Below, one piece after another: positions 31,896-40,994 of a DNA stretch of 64,000 nucleotides. The notes beneath the pieces were generated by a model. It worked only from the letters and a program-made list of their open reading frames with translations. It did no database searches and was not told the DNA's origin. Position numbers and translations under genes: made by a program. Source of the DNA: Rhizobium sp. Leaf453 (GTDB taxonomy: Bacteria; Pseudomonadota; Alphaproteobacteria; Rhizobiales; Rhizobiaceae); the NCBI RefSeq assembly GCF_001425605.1, contig NZ_LMRG01000030.1:124001-188000 (forward strand), in the 5' to 3' direction. Numbering within the stretch: the stretch's first letter is position 1; each line of letters opens with the position of its first letter.

Positions 31896-33002
31896 ATGGC
31901 ATCGATTGGCGACGCGCTCCGTTCCGCGGCAGACGAGGGGATCATCACGGGTGAGCAGGCCGGCCGCCTTGAGCCCTATCTGATCGGCAGGGGTGCCATC
32001 ATCGCCCACGAAAGCGTTGCGGTGTCCGTCATCGATGACGACGCGTCGCAGGCCGAAGAGAGCGAGCAGCCCCGCTTCGTGCGCGGTTTCCACGATATCC
32101 TTATCACAATCGGCATTGTTGTTGCCCTGATCGGGCTGTGGGGGCTCGGCAGCCTCTTCGCCGCCTTGCCGGCGATCATCATTCTCGCCGAAATCCTGGT
32201 GCGCCGGCAGCGGCTGGCGCTTCCGGCAGTGGTGCTGACGGTGGCGCTCGTTCAGTGGATTTGCGTTCTGGCCATGATGCTCAGCGAAGAGTTCTGGAGC
32301 GGTATGAGCGGTGCCGATCAGGCGCTCTACGTCCTCCCGATCTTCGCGATCCTGCTTTCAGCTTTTTATTGGCGATATCGCGTGCCGCTGGCACTTGCGG
32401 CGACATTGCTCTCGCTCTGCCTGCTGGCCATCGATCTGGTTTTCGCACTCTTGTCGAAGCTGTTGGGATCGGGCGACATGCTTGCTGAACATAGCGTGCT
32501 GTCGGCAACCGTCTTTCTCATTGGCGGACTTGGCATCTTTTCTGCTGCCATGTCCTACGATATCGCCGACCCCGCGCGAAAAAGCCGGCTTTCGGATGTC
32601 GCCTTCTGGCTCCATCTCGCGGCCGCACCGGCACTGCTATATGCGATGCTGTCCTTCATTTTCCTGCGCAATATCAACGGCGAATGGTGGGGAGACGCGA
32701 CCTCGCCGGGCGACGCCGCAGCCGTGCTGACGATCGTCATCGTCTTCATGGCGATCGGCCTGATCATCGACCGGCGAGCCTTCGTCACGTCCGGGCTGCT
32801 GTCGCTCGGGTTCGCGATCTGGACGATTCTGCAGCGGGGCGGTGCAAATTTGGGCGACTATTTCTCGGTCACGGTGCTGGCCGTCGGTCTCGTCGTGCTG
32901 CTTATCGGCATTTTCTGGCAGGTCTTGCGGCGGGCGGTGGTTTCGATGCTGCCAGACACGATCACGTCCCGCTTGCATCCGTTCTATCGTCCCACGCGGT
33001 GA
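31896..33002 (+). CDS. DUF2157 integral membrane protein
   Basis: A 368-residue polytopic membrane protein. The N-terminal cytosolic segment (ALRSAADEGIITGEQAGRLEPYL) has the helical pattern of DUF2157, followed by about nine hydrophobic helices from residue 68 onward. There are no catalytic motifs. It begins 16 bases after apt with GAGAGG near the ATG and probably shares that transcript. Role unknown. Confidence 0.82.
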   Translation: MASIGDALRSAADEGIITGEQAGRLEPYLIGRGAIIAHESVAVSVIDDDASQAEESEQPRFVRGFHDILITIGIVVALIGLWGLGSLFAALPAIIILAEILVRRQRLALPAVVLTVALVQWICVLAMMLSEEFWSGMSGADQALYVLPIFAILLSAFYWRYRVPLALAATLLSLCLLAIDLVFALLSKLLGSGDMLAEHSVLSATVFLIGGLGIFSAAMSYDIADPARKSRLSDVAFWLHLAAAPALLYAMLSFIFLRNINGEWWGDATSPGDAAAVLTIVIVFMAIGLIIDRRAFVTSGLLSLGFAIWTILQRGGANLGDYFSVTVLAVGLVVLLIGIFWQVLRRAVVSMLPDTITSRLHPFYRPTR

Positions 33003-33008
33003 ACCCGG

Positions 33009-33476
33009 TCACGGAAACTCGATCACCTTGCTTTCGAACCGGATCACGGGTTGGCCCTCCTGGTTTTCGCCTTCGCAGAGGATCGTGTTGATCCGCCATC
33101 CCGGCCGCGATTCCAGATCCTTGGCGGAAACGAAAGTGACGAAATAGGTGATGGTGTCGCCGGCAAAGACGGGGCGCAGCCAGCGCATGTCGCGAAAGCC
33201 GGGTGAGGGGCCAAGCTTCGGTGCGGCGATACCCTGTTCCGCCAGCCGCCGGATTTCACCCATCCAGTAAGGCACGAAGCATTTCATCCAGCCGGCGCAG
33301 GTGTGCCAGCCAGAGGCGCAGAGTCCGCCGAACAGCGAGTTTTTCGCCGCCTCGGCATCGAGATGAAACGGTTGCGGGTCATATTTTCCGGCGAAACGGA
33401 TGATGTCCTCGGCCGTGAAATGAACAGAACCGATCGTCTCGCGGGTGCCCTCGGGGTGAAGTTCGGCGAGCTTCAT
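33009..33476 (-). CDS. MaoC-like dehydratase (second of a pair)
   Basis: A 155-residue hot-dog-fold protein. The MaoC signature FAGKYDPQPFHLDAEAAKNSLFGGLCASGWHT carries the Asp/His hydratase dyad; FRDMRWLRPVFAGDTITYFVTF follows. It starts inside the stop of the upstream MaoC gene (ATGA at 33473-33476), so both are made together and may form a heterodimer with enoyl-CoA hydratase-type activity (inference). Substrate unknown. Confidence 0.9.
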   Translation of the reverse strand: MKLAELHPEGTRETIGSVHFTAEDIIRFAGKYDPQPFHLDAEAAKNSLFGGLCASGWHTCAGWMKCFVPYWMGEIRRLAEQGIAAPKLGPSPGFRDMRWLRPVFAGDTITYFVTFVSAKDLESRPGWRINTILCEGENQEGQPVIRFESKVIEFP

Positions 33477-33928
33477 GCCGCGTCTCCCGTCGGCCGGCAG
33501 CGGATCATGTTGGCATAGTCGCAGATCGCCACGGTTTCGCCCCGCTGGTTCTTGACCACCGCACTCAGCTTGACGATGCCAATCTCGGGCCGCGAGCGAG
33601 ACACGCGCGCCTCCGTCACGGTGCAGGTGCCCGACAGGATGTCTCCGGCGAGCACCGCCTTCTTCCACTCCATGCTGTCGACCCCAGGGGAGCCTTCGGA
33701 TGCGGTTTCATGGATGTAGCCATCACACAGCATGCGCATCATCATGGCGCTGGTGTGCCAACCGGATGCCGCATGACCACCCAGAATGCTGGCCTTGCCG
33801 CCTTCTTCAGAGAGGTGCATCGGCTGCGGATCGAATTCGGCGGCGAAGGCGGTGATCTCGTCGGCCTTGACCGCAATGGGCTTGAAGTCGAACCGCTTGC
33901 CGGCCGGAAAATCCTCGAAATAAAGCAT
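33473..33928 (-). CDS. MaoC-like dehydratase (first of a pair)
   Basis: A 151-residue hot-dog-fold protein: FAAEFDPQPMHLSEEGGKASILGGHAASGWHT contains the MaoC dyad, then MEWKKAVLAGDILSGTCTV. The start at 33928 has GGAGGG upstream; an in-frame TTG at 33943 is less likely. Translationally coupled to the second MaoC gene by a 4-base overlap. Overall function open; such pairs often act on acyl-CoA in short operons. Confidence 0.9.
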   Translation of the reverse strand: MLYFEDFPAGKRFDFKPIAVKADEITAFAAEFDPQPMHLSEEGGKASILGGHAASGWHTSAMMMRMLCDGYIHETASEGSPGVDSMEWKKAVLAGDILSGTCTVTEARVSRSRPEIGIVKLSAVVKNQRGETVAICDYANMIRCRPTGDAA

Positions 33929-34011
33929 CGGTATGCCCTCCAACCGGCATGTTCTAGCATCCGGGTCGATGATCTTAAACCGGCCCGGATGAGATGATGG
34001 ATCGCTGAATG

Positions 34012-35466
34012 TCAGGGCTGGAAGGGCAGGTCCTGGCCGTTGATCTTCACCTTCTTGGTTTCATCGACGACGATGTTCCAGGTCTGGCGTCCGTCCGGAC
34101 CTTCCTTGGCAAGCCCCTTGACCATCAGCAGAACGAAGGCAGCCTGGCCGAACTGCGGCACGGCGGCGGCATTCTTCTGCAGATATTCGACCGTCTTGTC
34201 GAAATCCTTGGCAGAGATCGTGACGTCCGTGTTCTGCTTTTCCGGCTGGTCCGGATAGACCGTCGTCGTGCCCGAAAGGCTGAAATCGTAGATCGAGGAG
34301 CGAGCCGAAACGTCGTCGTAGCGGATCGTCATGGCACCGTTTGGCAGGAAGATACGGCCGGCTTCCGCAGATTGTTCGTCCGTCAGAGGCTTGTCCGAAT
34401 TGAAGTCGGCATGGTCGATGAAATAGGTGATGCCGCTGGCGAGATTGATGTTTTCCAGTGAAATGCGGGTGGTCACTGTTTCCGGCAGGGCGGGGGTGAA
34501 GGCGTCGGGGATGACGCCAGGCGGCACCGACGGCTTGTCGATGGTGATGCCGAAACCGACCTTTGCCTGATCGCGCAGGCCGTTCGTGTCGATCGTGTAG
34601 CGCAGGGCTTCGGCGCCGAAGGTTCCCGTCGGTGTGCCGACCTTCAGATTGGCGACCTCGATCGATTCCAGCAGGTTTTCGAACATCGGCAGGTTGGCGC
34701 GCACCAGTGCCTTGAGTTCGACCTGCTCGGTTGCCAGCAATTCTTTCTTGTCCTTCTCCACCTTGTCGAGCACGAAAAAGATGAGGTCCTGCAGCGGCTT
34801 ATAGCCCAGGCCGTTGAACGCCACGTCCGCCGTCAGGCTGTCGGCGGTCAGATCGACTTTGACCTTGGATGGATCGATGATGGTTTCGGTGAAACCGTTC
34901 ATCACCATGTTGGAGCGGATGTCGATGGTTTCCGGTGTGGCACGCGTAGCGTCGAGCGTCGAGGTCATCGCGCCGAAGGTCGCCTCCACCGATTGCAGCG
35001 GTGACTTCGACGTCATGGAGGCTTTGTCGGCGCTCATTTTCGCCGATTTGAAATAGAGAAGGTCCGGATCGATCGTGCCGTCAGCCTTCATGCCATCGAT
35101 CTTGTAGCTGAAATCCGTCGTCTCGGTGCCGACGGTGAACTGCCCTTTCAAATCGAGATCAGCCGTCTGGTTGAACTGCCACAGGCCGTCATCCGTCGGC
35201 CGGATCAGCGCCAGCCATGGCTTCAGCCCGGAAATGGTGAATACCTTCGGATCGACATCCTTGACCAGCACCGTCGGATCGAACGTCACTTCGTAGTCCG
35301 TGGTGCCGGGGCGGACCTTGATCAGGCCCGATTTCGCCAGCTTCTCCGGCAGATATTTGGTGAAGTTCTGTTCGATTTCCTGCGCGCCCTGATGGGTGAT
35401 TTCCGCCGCCTGTGCGGATTGCGTGACAAGGGCGGTGGACAAAAGCAGGGCGGGAAGCAGGCGCAT
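34012..35466 (-). CDS. Exported protein of unknown function
   Basis: A 484-residue protein with a signal peptide (MRLLPALLLSTALVTQSAQA) and no further membrane helix, so periplasmic or membrane-associated. The mature part is rich in alternating beta-type segments (DLDLKGQFTVGTETTDFSYKIDGMKADG; TTRISLENINLASGITYFIDHADF), loosely reminiscent of YdgA/AsmA-like or DUF2125 proteins. I do not recognise the family with certainty. It lies on the same strand as ychF, 166 bases downstream of its stop, beyond a strong terminator, so it has its own promoter. Confidence 0.75.
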   Translation of the reverse strand: MRLLPALLLSTALVTQSAQAAEITHQGAQEIEQNFTKYLPEKLAKSGLIKVRPGTTDYEVTFDPTVLVKDVDPKVFTISGLKPWLALIRPTDDGLWQFNQTADLDLKGQFTVGTETTDFSYKIDGMKADGTIDPDLLYFKSAKMSADKASMTSKSPLQSVEATFGAMTSTLDATRATPETIDIRSNMVMNGFTETIIDPSKVKVDLTADSLTADVAFNGLGYKPLQDLIFFVLDKVEKDKKELLATEQVELKALVRANLPMFENLLESIEVANLKVGTPTGTFGAEALRYTIDTNGLRDQAKVGFGITIDKPSVPPGVIPDAFTPALPETVTTRISLENINLASGITYFIDHADFNSDKPLTDEQSAEAGRIFLPNGAMTIRYDDVSARSSIYDFSLSGTTTVYPDQPEKQNTDVTISAKDFDKTVEYLQKNAAAVPQFGQAAFVLLMVKGLAKEGPDGRQTWNIVVDETKKVKINGQDLPFQP

Positions 35467-35551
35467 CTAAAAACTCCTCATTGAATATCGCCGCCAAACA
35501 TATCGCCGATCGATCCAAGGGCAAGCGGGGTGGGCAAGAAAGCCGGCGCGA

Positions 35552-35579
35552 AAACGCCGCCCGTTGGGAACGGGCGGCG
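35552..35579 (-). terminator. Terminator after ychF
   Basis: An 11-bp perfect stem CGCCGCCCGTT/AACGGGCGGCG with a 3-base loop; on the minus strand it is followed by four T. It closes the ychF transcript. Confidence 0.88.
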
Positions 35580-35632
35580 GTGCAATCTTATTCAGGGTTG
35601 TCGGCCTTCAATTGGAAAGGCCCGGCAATCCG

Positions 35633-36736
35633 TCAGGTGTTGAAGCGGAAGTGGATGACGTCGCCGTCGTTGACCACGTATTCCTTGCCTTCATCGCGGC
35701 CCTTGCCGGCCTCCTTGGCGCCTGTTTCGCCCTTGTAGGCGATATAGTCGTCATATCCGATGGTGAAGGCGCGGATGAAGCCGCGTTCGAAATCGGTATG
35801 GATGACGCCGGCTGCCTGCGGCGCCTTGGTGCCGCGAACGATGGTCCAGGCGCGGGTTTCCTTGGGGCCGACGGTGAAATAGGTGATGAGGTCGAGCAGG
35901 TGATAACCGGCGCGGATCAGGCGGTCGAGGCCTGCTTCCTCAAGGCCGAGGGCCGACAGGAACTCTACCGATTCCTCTTCCGGCAACTGCGCGACTTCGG
36001 CTTCTATAGCGGCGGAGATGACGACGCATTCGGCGCCCTGTTCCTTGGCCATGGCAGCGACGGCTTCGGTGTGCTTGTTGCCGGTCGAGGCATCGGCTTC
36101 GGCGACGTTGCAGACATAGAGAACCGGGTGCGAGGTGAGCAGGTTCAGGCCCTTGAGGATCTCGATCTCTTCCGGTGCCAGGGTGTTGAGGAGCAGGCGG
36201 GCCGGCTTGCCTTCATTCAACAGCTTGACCACGGCTTCCATGATCGGCAGCTGCGCCAGCGAATCCTTGTCCTTGCTGGACGCCCGCTTGCGGGTCTGGT
36301 CGACGCGGCGCTCCAGGCTTTCGAGGTCGGCGAGCATCAGCTCGGTCTCGATCGTATCGGCGTCGCCGACAGGATTGATGCGGCCTTCGACATGGGTGAT
36401 GTCGTCATCCTCGAAGCAGCGCAGCACATGCACCACGGCATCGACTTCGCGGATATTGGCGAGGAACTTGTTGCCGAGGCCTTCACCTTTCGACGCGCCG
36501 CGTACGAGACCGGCGATATCGACGAAGGAGATGCGGGTCGGAATCAGTTCCTTCGACTTGGCGATATCGGCAAGCTTGCGCATGCGCGGATCGGGAACCG
36601 CCACTTCGCCGGTGTTCGGCTCGATGGTGCAGAACGGATAGTTCGCCGCCTGCGCCTGCGCCGTCTTGGTCAGCGCGTTGAAGAGAGTGGACTTGCCGAC
36701 ATTCGGCAGTCCGACGATACCGCATTTGAAACCCAT
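35633..36736 (-). CDS. ychF: Redox-regulated ATPase YchF (Obg family)
   Basis: A 367-residue P-loop protein that binds ribosomes and prefers ATP over GTP. G1 GLPNVGKST is at residues 9-17, followed by G3 [17 protein letters not shown] and a G4-position CNVAEAD (NxxE, the ATP-preferring variant), a coiled-coil arm, and a C-terminal TGS domain ([17 protein letters not shown]). Length is typical. In many rhizobia it lies near pth and rplY; here rtcB2, prfH and clpS stand between it and pth. Confidence 0.96.
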   Translation of the reverse strand: MGFKCGIVGLPNVGKSTLFNALTKTAQAQAANYPFCTIEPNTGEVAVPDPRMRKLADIAKSKELIPTRISFVDIAGLVRGASKGEGLGNKFLANIREVDAVVHVLRCFEDDDITHVEGRINPVGDADTIETELMLADLESLERRVDQTRKRASSKDKDSLAQLPIMEAVVKLLNEGKPARLLLNTLAPEEIEILKGLNLLTSHPVLYVCNVAEADASTGNKHTEAVAAMAKEQGAECVVISAAIEAEVAQLPEEESVEFLSALGLEEAGLDRLIRAGYHLLDLITYFTVGPKETRAWTIVRGTKAPQAAGVIHTDFERGFIRAFTIGYDDYIAYKGETGAKEAGKGRDEGKEYVVNDGDVIHFRFNT

Positions 36737-36854
36737 GGCACCTTGTCCATATCTTGAAAAACTGTGCCCTGCCTATGGGGGAAGGGGCCGATATGGTCAA
36801 GCCTTGCCGCCCTGTGGGAGGCGCATTTTCGGCCTTCGCAGTGAAAGCCGGCGG

Positions 36855-36884
36855 AAAACCGCGCCCGGCGAGGACCGGGCGCGG
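36855..36884 (-). terminator. Terminator of the rtcB2-prfH operon
   Basis: A 10-bp perfect stem CCGCGCCCGG/CCGGGCGCGG with a 6-base loop. On the minus strand it is followed by four T (A-run 36855-36858 on plus). It lies 7 bases beyond the prfH stop. Confidence 0.88.
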
Positions 36885-36890
36885 CCTTTC

Positions 36891-37505
36891 TCAAAGACGG
36901 AACACCTTGACCGCGTTGCCCCGCTCCAGATCCTTATTGGCGAGAAACAGCGCCGTCTTGGCATCGCTGATGTCGCGCTCGACAAGCAGTTGCAGCGCGG
37001 CCTGAAGGCGACGGATCGCCGTTGCCTTGTTGCGATGCTGCGAGCGCTCGTCGCGGCATATGACAGTAATGCCGGACGGGACATGTGTGGCCCGGACCGC
37101 GCTGTCGGTCGTGTTCTGGTGCTGACCGCCCGGACCGCCGGCGCGCAGCGTTTCGAAGCGGATGTCGCGCGGATCGATGGTGATATCACCCGCATCACCG
37201 GCAAGCTCGATCTGGCGAAGGCCGACGAACCAGTTCTGCCGCTTGTGATGCGGCCGCACCGGGCTCTTGAACACGAACTGGATGGTGCCGCCATACTCCG
37301 CCGCGATCCGCATGGCGTCGCCGCCGCCGAGCGTGACGATCGCGGATGCAGGTCCGTGACCGTCGGGCGCTCTTCCTGCCGTCGCCTCGAAGGTGCAGCC
37401 GCGGGCCTTCGCCTCCTTTTCCAGAATGGAGAGAAGCGAAGCGAGGGCAATGCGGCATTCAACCGGGCCATTGCCGGATGCCGCCAGAAAATGGATGTCA
37501 GCCAT
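36891..37505 (-). CDS. prfH: Peptide chain release factor H
   Basis: A 204-residue class I release-factor paralogue lacking the N-terminal and codon-reading domains of RF1/RF2. The catalytic GGQ is at residues 126-128 in [21 protein letters not shown], then [18 protein letters not shown]. Length fits PrfH. Published work shows PrfH releases nascent peptide from ribosomes cleaved in the decoding centre so that RtcB2 can religate the 16S rRNA. The start at 37505 overlaps the rtcB stop by 8 bases, giving tight coupling, exactly the published gene pair. A strong terminator follows. Confidence 0.92.
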   Translation of the reverse strand: MADIHFLAASGNGPVECRIALASLLSILEKEAKARGCTFEATAGRAPDGHGPASAIVTLGGGDAMRIAAEYGGTIQFVFKSPVRPHHKRQNWFVGLRQIELAGDAGDITIDPRDIRFETLRAGGPGGQHQNTTDSAVRATHVPSGITVICRDERSQHRNKATAIRRLQAALQLLVERDISDAKTALFLANKDLERGNAVKVFRL

Positions 37506-38715
37506 GTCTGTGCCTCCGTTCCAGGCGGCGCTCGCGCCCCTTGTCCCGTTTGGCTTCGTCATGGTCGATCTCCGCCTTCTTGTAGGTGAGGAGCGGTTTC
37601 ATCGCGGCGAGCGGCCGAACGAGACCATGGCTTGCCAAGTCCTCGACCACCTGGGCGGCGTTCTTGTAGGCGCCGGCCGCCTCCTCGATTGCCAGCCGGC
37701 GGTCGTCGCAGATCGCGACGCCACCCCAGGCATTGCGCAGCAGGCCTTCGCGCTCGCTGCGGGTGTTGCCGGTGCGCCTATGCATGTTGCGCCGGTCATA
37801 TTTGCGGCCGGCCCCATGCGAGATCGCCCAATGGGCGCGGGCCGCCCCTTCGAGTGGTTCGACGACATAGCTGAGACTGGCACGCGAACCGGCAATCGGT
37901 GCGACATGACCCGCCGTCACTGCGGCCGCGCCCTTGTAGTGGACGAAGCCCTCCGCAGTTGCCCGCACGAGATTGTGCGGCACATCGGTGATCCGGCGAA
38001 CCTCGGTGCGCAGGACCGCCGCCGCCCGCTCGGCGATGACCTGACGGTTGATGGCCGCCCACTCGACGCAGAGATCGTGCATTTTCAGCCAGCCGATGCC
38101 GCCGTCGGATGCTGGATCGAGACCTTCGGCCAGCGTGGGGTTTGCCGAAAGCGTTTCCGCAAACACGTTTGCGCCGAGATTGCGCGAGCCGGAATGGACG
38201 AGCAGATAGGTTTTCTGCTTGTCCAGATGGCGCGCAGCGTCCGGGGAGAGCAATTCGTCCACTGCCTGGATTTCGCAGAAATGATTGCCACCGCCGATCG
38301 TGCCGAGCGCATCGGCGTGGGCGATCAACGAACGTGCGCCCTCCATCACTGCGATGTGCCTTTCGGCAATCGCAGGCGTTTCAAGCTGGCGCATCGCATC
38401 GACGGCCTTTTCGATCTTGAACTTGCGCAGCGGCAGGTCGAGTTCGAACAGGCCCATGCCGCAACCAATGTCGGTGCCGATGAGTTGCGGGTAGAGGCGG
38501 GTGGACAGCGCCGCCATGCCGACGGGGCCGTATTTGCCCGGATGAAGGTCCGGAAATCCAGCAACCGACAGCATGCCCGGCATGTCTGCCATGGCGGCCA
38601 GTTGTTCGAGTGCGGATCCTTCGATCCAGGATTTTGCAGTGAAGTAATGTGCCACGGCGGCGGGCTCGCCGCGCGGCGTGGGGTCGGGACGGTTGTCCCT
38701 TATGGAATTGCCCAT
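37498..38715 (-). CDS. rtcB2: RNA ligase RtcB, RtcB2-type (ribosome repair)
   Basis: A 405-residue GTP- and Mn-dependent 3'-phosphate/5'-OH RNA ligase. Metal/GTP residues are in GTDIGCGMG (Asp82, Cys85), GGGNHFCE (His145) and HSGSRNLG (His174); the guanylylated histidine is His300 in SHGAGR. The sequence is shorter than E. coli RtcB and carries a very basic tail ([17 protein letters not shown]), plausible for rRNA binding. The start at 38715 has GGAAG upstream. Its overlap with prfH marks it as RtcB2. A short upstream ORF and an 18-bp palindrome lie in its leader; no RtcR activator is adjacent. Confidence 0.93.
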   Translation of the reverse strand: MGNSIRDNRPDPTPRGEPAAVAHYFTAKSWIEGSALEQLAAMADMPGMLSVAGFPDLHPGKYGPVGMAALSTRLYPQLIGTDIGCGMGLFELDLPLRKFKIEKAVDAMRQLETPAIAERHIAVMEGARSLIAHADALGTIGGGNHFCEIQAVDELLSPDAARHLDKQKTYLLVHSGSRNLGANVFAETLSANPTLAEGLDPASDGGIGWLKMHDLCVEWAAINRQVIAERAAAVLRTEVRRITDVPHNLVRATAEGFVHYKGAAAVTAGHVAPIAGSRASLSYVVEPLEGAARAHWAISHGAGRKYDRRNMHRRTGNTRSEREGLLRNAWGGVAICDDRRLAIEEAAGAYKNAAQVVEDLASHGLVRPLAAMKPLLTYKKAEIDHDEAKRDKGRERRLERRHRHG

Positions 38716-38745
38716 GGATGATCTTCCGAAGACAGGGTAAATCGT

Positions 38746-38761
38746 CCGGTCAAACGACCGG
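38746..38761 (-). promoter_or_regulatory. Hairpin in the rtcB2 leader
   Basis: A 6-bp stem CCGGTC/GACCGG with a 4-base loop, centred about 38 bases upstream of the rtcB2 ATG. No T-run, so not a terminator; it could influence mRNA structure or stability after the upstream ORF. Confidence 0.45.
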
Positions 38762-38793
38762 CTCTTTGGCCCCCGGCAGCGCGACGACGCTGA

Positions 38794-38838
38794 CTAGGCC
38801 CGTGCCCTTTGCGGGCGTGCTGAAATGATCAGGATCAT
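38794..38838 (-). CDS. Short upstream ORF in the rtcB2-prfH leader
   Basis: A 14-codon ORF encoding MILIISARPQRARA, with GGGAG 6 bases before the ATG, a better site than most genes here. It ends 78 bases before rtcB2. Its start lies inside an 18-bp palindrome. If translated, it would let the state of the ribosome influence downstream expression, which would suit a ribosome-repair operon (inference). It may be a chance ORF; conservation in relatives would decide. Confidence 0.45.
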   Translation of the reverse strand: MILIISARPQRARA

Positions 38839-38840
38839 TT
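38823..38840. promoter_or_regulatory. 18-bp palindrome in the rtcB2 leader
   Basis: AAATGATC-AG-GATCATTT, a perfect 8-bp inverted repeat with a 2-base centre, covering the start codon of the upstream ORF. It could be an operator or an mRNA hairpin controlling that start. Confidence 0.5.
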
Positions 38841-38870
38841 GAAGCTCCCTGTCTCGATAAATCTGGTGCC

Positions 38871-38898
38871 GATATACGTGAAATCGCCTGCGATACAA
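38871..38898 (-). promoter_or_regulatory. Candidate promoter of rtcB2-prfH
   Basis: On the minus strand -35 TTGTAT (38898-38893), 16 bases, -10 TATATC (38876-38871). The start would be near 38864, giving a leader of about 150 nt. I found no sigma-54 motif, unlike RtcR-controlled rtcB operons. Confidence 0.4.
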
Positions 38899-39049
38899 TC
38901 CGTCTGGATACCCGAACGGGCAAGTCGACCGGCGTCCGTGTCATCGATGCCACAGCTGCGGCCTCTTGAATGCGGGCCTTGGCAGTGCAAATATCGGGTC
39001 ATCGGAGGCACGCGCCGCCGCCCTCGTCACTTCGCGAGAGGATTTGCAG

Positions 39050-39361
39050 ATGGCCGAAAACGGCACCAGTCTCAAACCGAAAACCATCACCAAGCCCAAG
39101 CTGGAAAGGCCGAAGCTCTACAAGATCATTCTCGTCAATGACGACTACACGCCACGAGAATTCGTCATCATGGTGTTGAAGGCTGTGTTCCGGATGAGCG
39201 AGGAAACCGGCTACCGGATGATGATGACCGCCCACAAGCTGGGCGTCTGCGTCATTCTTGTCTGCGCCAAGGACATCGCCGAAAGTAAGGCCAAGGAGGC
39301 GACCGATCTGGGCAAGGAGGCCGGTTTTCCGTTGATGTTCACGACAGAACCGGAGGAGTAG
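39050..39361 (+). CDS. clpS: ATP-dependent Clp protease adaptor ClpS (ClpS2-like)
   Basis: A 103-residue N-end-rule adaptor handing substrates to ClpA. Residues about 20-103 form the ClpS core: YKIILVNDDYTPREFVIMVL, MSEETGYRMMMTAHKLG and CAKDIAESKAKEAT. The N-terminal tail is Lys/Thr/Pro-rich. Start at 39050 with GAGAGGA 8 bases upstream. A promoter candidate TTGAAT-N17-AAATAT lies at 38966-38994. The middle segment (GVCVILVCAKD) departs from canonical ClpS and resembles the second alphaproteobacterial paralogue, ClpS2; this sub-assignment is tentative. It is divergent from rtcB2 and not beside clpA. Confidence 0.92.
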   Translation: MAENGTSLKPKTITKPKLERPKLYKIILVNDDYTPREFVIMVLKAVFRMSEETGYRMMMTAHKLGVCVILVCAKDIAESKAKEATDLGKEAGFPLMFTTEPEE

Positions 39362-39418
39362 GGGCTCAGATATCCGCAGGGCGGCGAATCTGGAAACCGG
39401 TCTTGTTCCGGACTCGAT

Positions 39419-40126
39419 CTATTCCCCCTTGTTGCCGAACAGTTTCTTCAGCATGTCGGCCATCGGGCCGGTGGTCGGCAGAGCTTTCGGCTGGGCGTTG
39501 TTACGGGCCTGGCGGATGTGGGATTTTCCTGTTGGCTTGACTGGCTCCGGCTCGGGCTTGCCGCCGGTCGCGAGCGTCAGCTTGTTGAGGAGTTGTGAAT
39601 CCTCGCCCTTCACCAGCATGTCGGCATTGTCGGCAATCGCCTCGATCAACGGCTCCAGCCAGACGCGGTCTGCCTTGGCGAAATCGCCGAGAACGTGGTT
39701 GTGTACCTGTTCCTTTGAGCCGGGATGACCGATGCCGAGGCGCAGGCGGCGGTATTCCCGTCCGCAATGGGCATCGAGCGACTTGATGCCGTTATGGCCA
39801 CCATGGCCGCCGCCGGTCTTTATCCGCGCCTTGCCTTGAATGAGATCCAGTTCGTCGTAGATCGCAACGATATCCTTGGGCTCCAGCTTGTAGAAGCGCA
39901 TTGCCTCGCCGACGGCTTCGCCGGACAAGTTCATGTAGGTCTGCGGCTTGATCAGCAGCACGCGCTCGCCGGCGATCTCGCCTTCCGAAACCAGCGCCTT
40001 GAACTTCTTCGACCACGGCGAGAATGAATGGCGGCGCTGGATGGCATCGACGGCCATGAAACCGATATTGTGGCGGTTGCCGGCATATTGGCTGCCTGGA
40101 TTACCGAGGCCTGCGAAAATCTGCAT
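39419..40126 (-). CDS. pth: Peptidyl-tRNA hydrolase
   Basis: Recycles peptidyl-tRNA dropped from ribosomes. The 235 residues include the full Pth fold (residues 1-190): [21 protein letters not shown] with the catalytic His20, [37 protein letters not shown], and [11 protein letters not shown] roughly 45-residue Lys/Pro-rich C-terminal extension follows, which is common in Rhizobiales. The start at 40126 is set by homology; further upstream codons would add non-family sequence. rplY, usually adjacent in rhizobia, is separated here by the binding-protein and GGDEF-EAL genes. Confidence 0.96.
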   Translation of the reverse strand: MQIFAGLGNPGSQYAGNRHNIGFMAVDAIQRRHSFSPWSKKFKALVSEGEIAGERVLLIKPQTYMNLSGEAVGEAMRFYKLEPKDIVAIYDELDLIQGKARIKTGGGHGGHNGIKSLDAHCGREYRRLRLGIGHPGSKEQVHNHVLGDFAKADRVWLEPLIEAIADNADMLVKGEDSQLLNKLTLATGGKPEPEPVKPTGKSHIRQARNNAQPKALPTTGPMADMLKKLFGNKGE

Positions 40127-40258
40127 GGGTGTAACTCTAACAGTCGGACAGACCCGTCTTGCAGCGCGTCGGCGGCCAGATGTCAACCGTCTGTTTTCCT
40201 TGATGTCAATTTTCCGGCCTTGCCACACCAATTGCCGGTGAATAGCGCGGGACCTGTC

Positions 40259-40975
40259 CTAACGGTTCGGGCGCAGGCCGTATTTGACGAAGAGCTTGTC
40301 CTGTGTCCCGTCAGCCATCAGCAAATTCAACTGCACCTGCATTTTTTCCACCACCGTATCGGGCGTGTCGAGATTACAGGCAAAGCCGTAGAGCTTGCCT
40401 TCAAGGACGAGGGCGGATTCGATTGGCTTTCCATGATCCCTCATTGCCTCGAATGTCTTTTCCGAGGTCATCATCAGGTCGATGCGTCCGCTCAGCAGCT
40501 TTTTCTCGGTCGTTTCCATGTCCACGGCGAGATCGATCTTGGGAAATTTGTTCTTTTCCAGAAAATTGAAGGAAAAATCCTCGCGCTGGGTCCCCACGGT
40601 GAAACGTTTGGCCTCCTCGACCGAGGTCGGATTGATACCGGATCCGGCCTTCCGTACCATCACCATGTGATCGACCAGCAGCGGTTCCACCCATTTGAAG
40701 CGCTTGTCGCGTTCCTCATCGTGGCCGGTGGTAAAGACGCAGGTGGAAGGCTGGTTTTCGGCGAGCGACAGGGCGCGCGCCCAAGGGAGGATTTCGAGGG
40801 AGTATTCCGCCCCCATCCCCTTCATGATCAACTCGGCCTGCTCGACCGCTATGCCCTTGATCACGCCGTTCTCGCTGAAGTTATAGGGCGGATATTCCTC
40901 CGTCAGCAGTTTCAACGGCTCGGCGTGGGCTGTGCTGGACCATAGAAGAACGAGTGCGAACGCCAGTTGTCTCAT
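40259..40975 (-). CDS. Periplasmic solute-binding protein (SBP family 3)
   Basis: A 238-residue exported protein with signal peptide (MRQLAFALVLLWSSTAHA) and the family-3 binding fold: LTEEYPPYNFSENGVIKGIAVEQAELI, LPWARALSLAENQPSTCVFTTG, and the closing LNLLMADGTQDKLFVKYGL. No ABC permease or ATPase gene is nearby. It begins 19 bases after the GGDEF-EAL gene, so it probably serves as a periplasmic ligand-binding partner for that membrane sensor rather than for transport (inference). The ligand is unknown. Confidence 0.88.
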   Translation of the reverse strand: MRQLAFALVLLWSSTAHAEPLKLLTEEYPPYNFSENGVIKGIAVEQAELIMKGMGAEYSLEILPWARALSLAENQPSTCVFTTGHDEERDKRFKWVEPLLVDHMVMVRKAGSGINPTSVEEAKRFTVGTQREDFSFNFLEKNKFPKIDLAVDMETTEKKLLSGRIDLMMTSEKTFEAMRDHGKPIESALVLEGKLYGFACNLDTPDTVVEKMQVQLNLLMADGTQDKLFVKYGLRPNR

Positions 40976-40994
40976 ACTCGTTCCCCCTTGTTCA

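Noticed and set aside
38750-38953. 67-codon minus-strand frame upstream of rtcB2
   Set aside because: No ribosome site and no family features; the 14-codon ORF in another frame has a much better start and explains the region.
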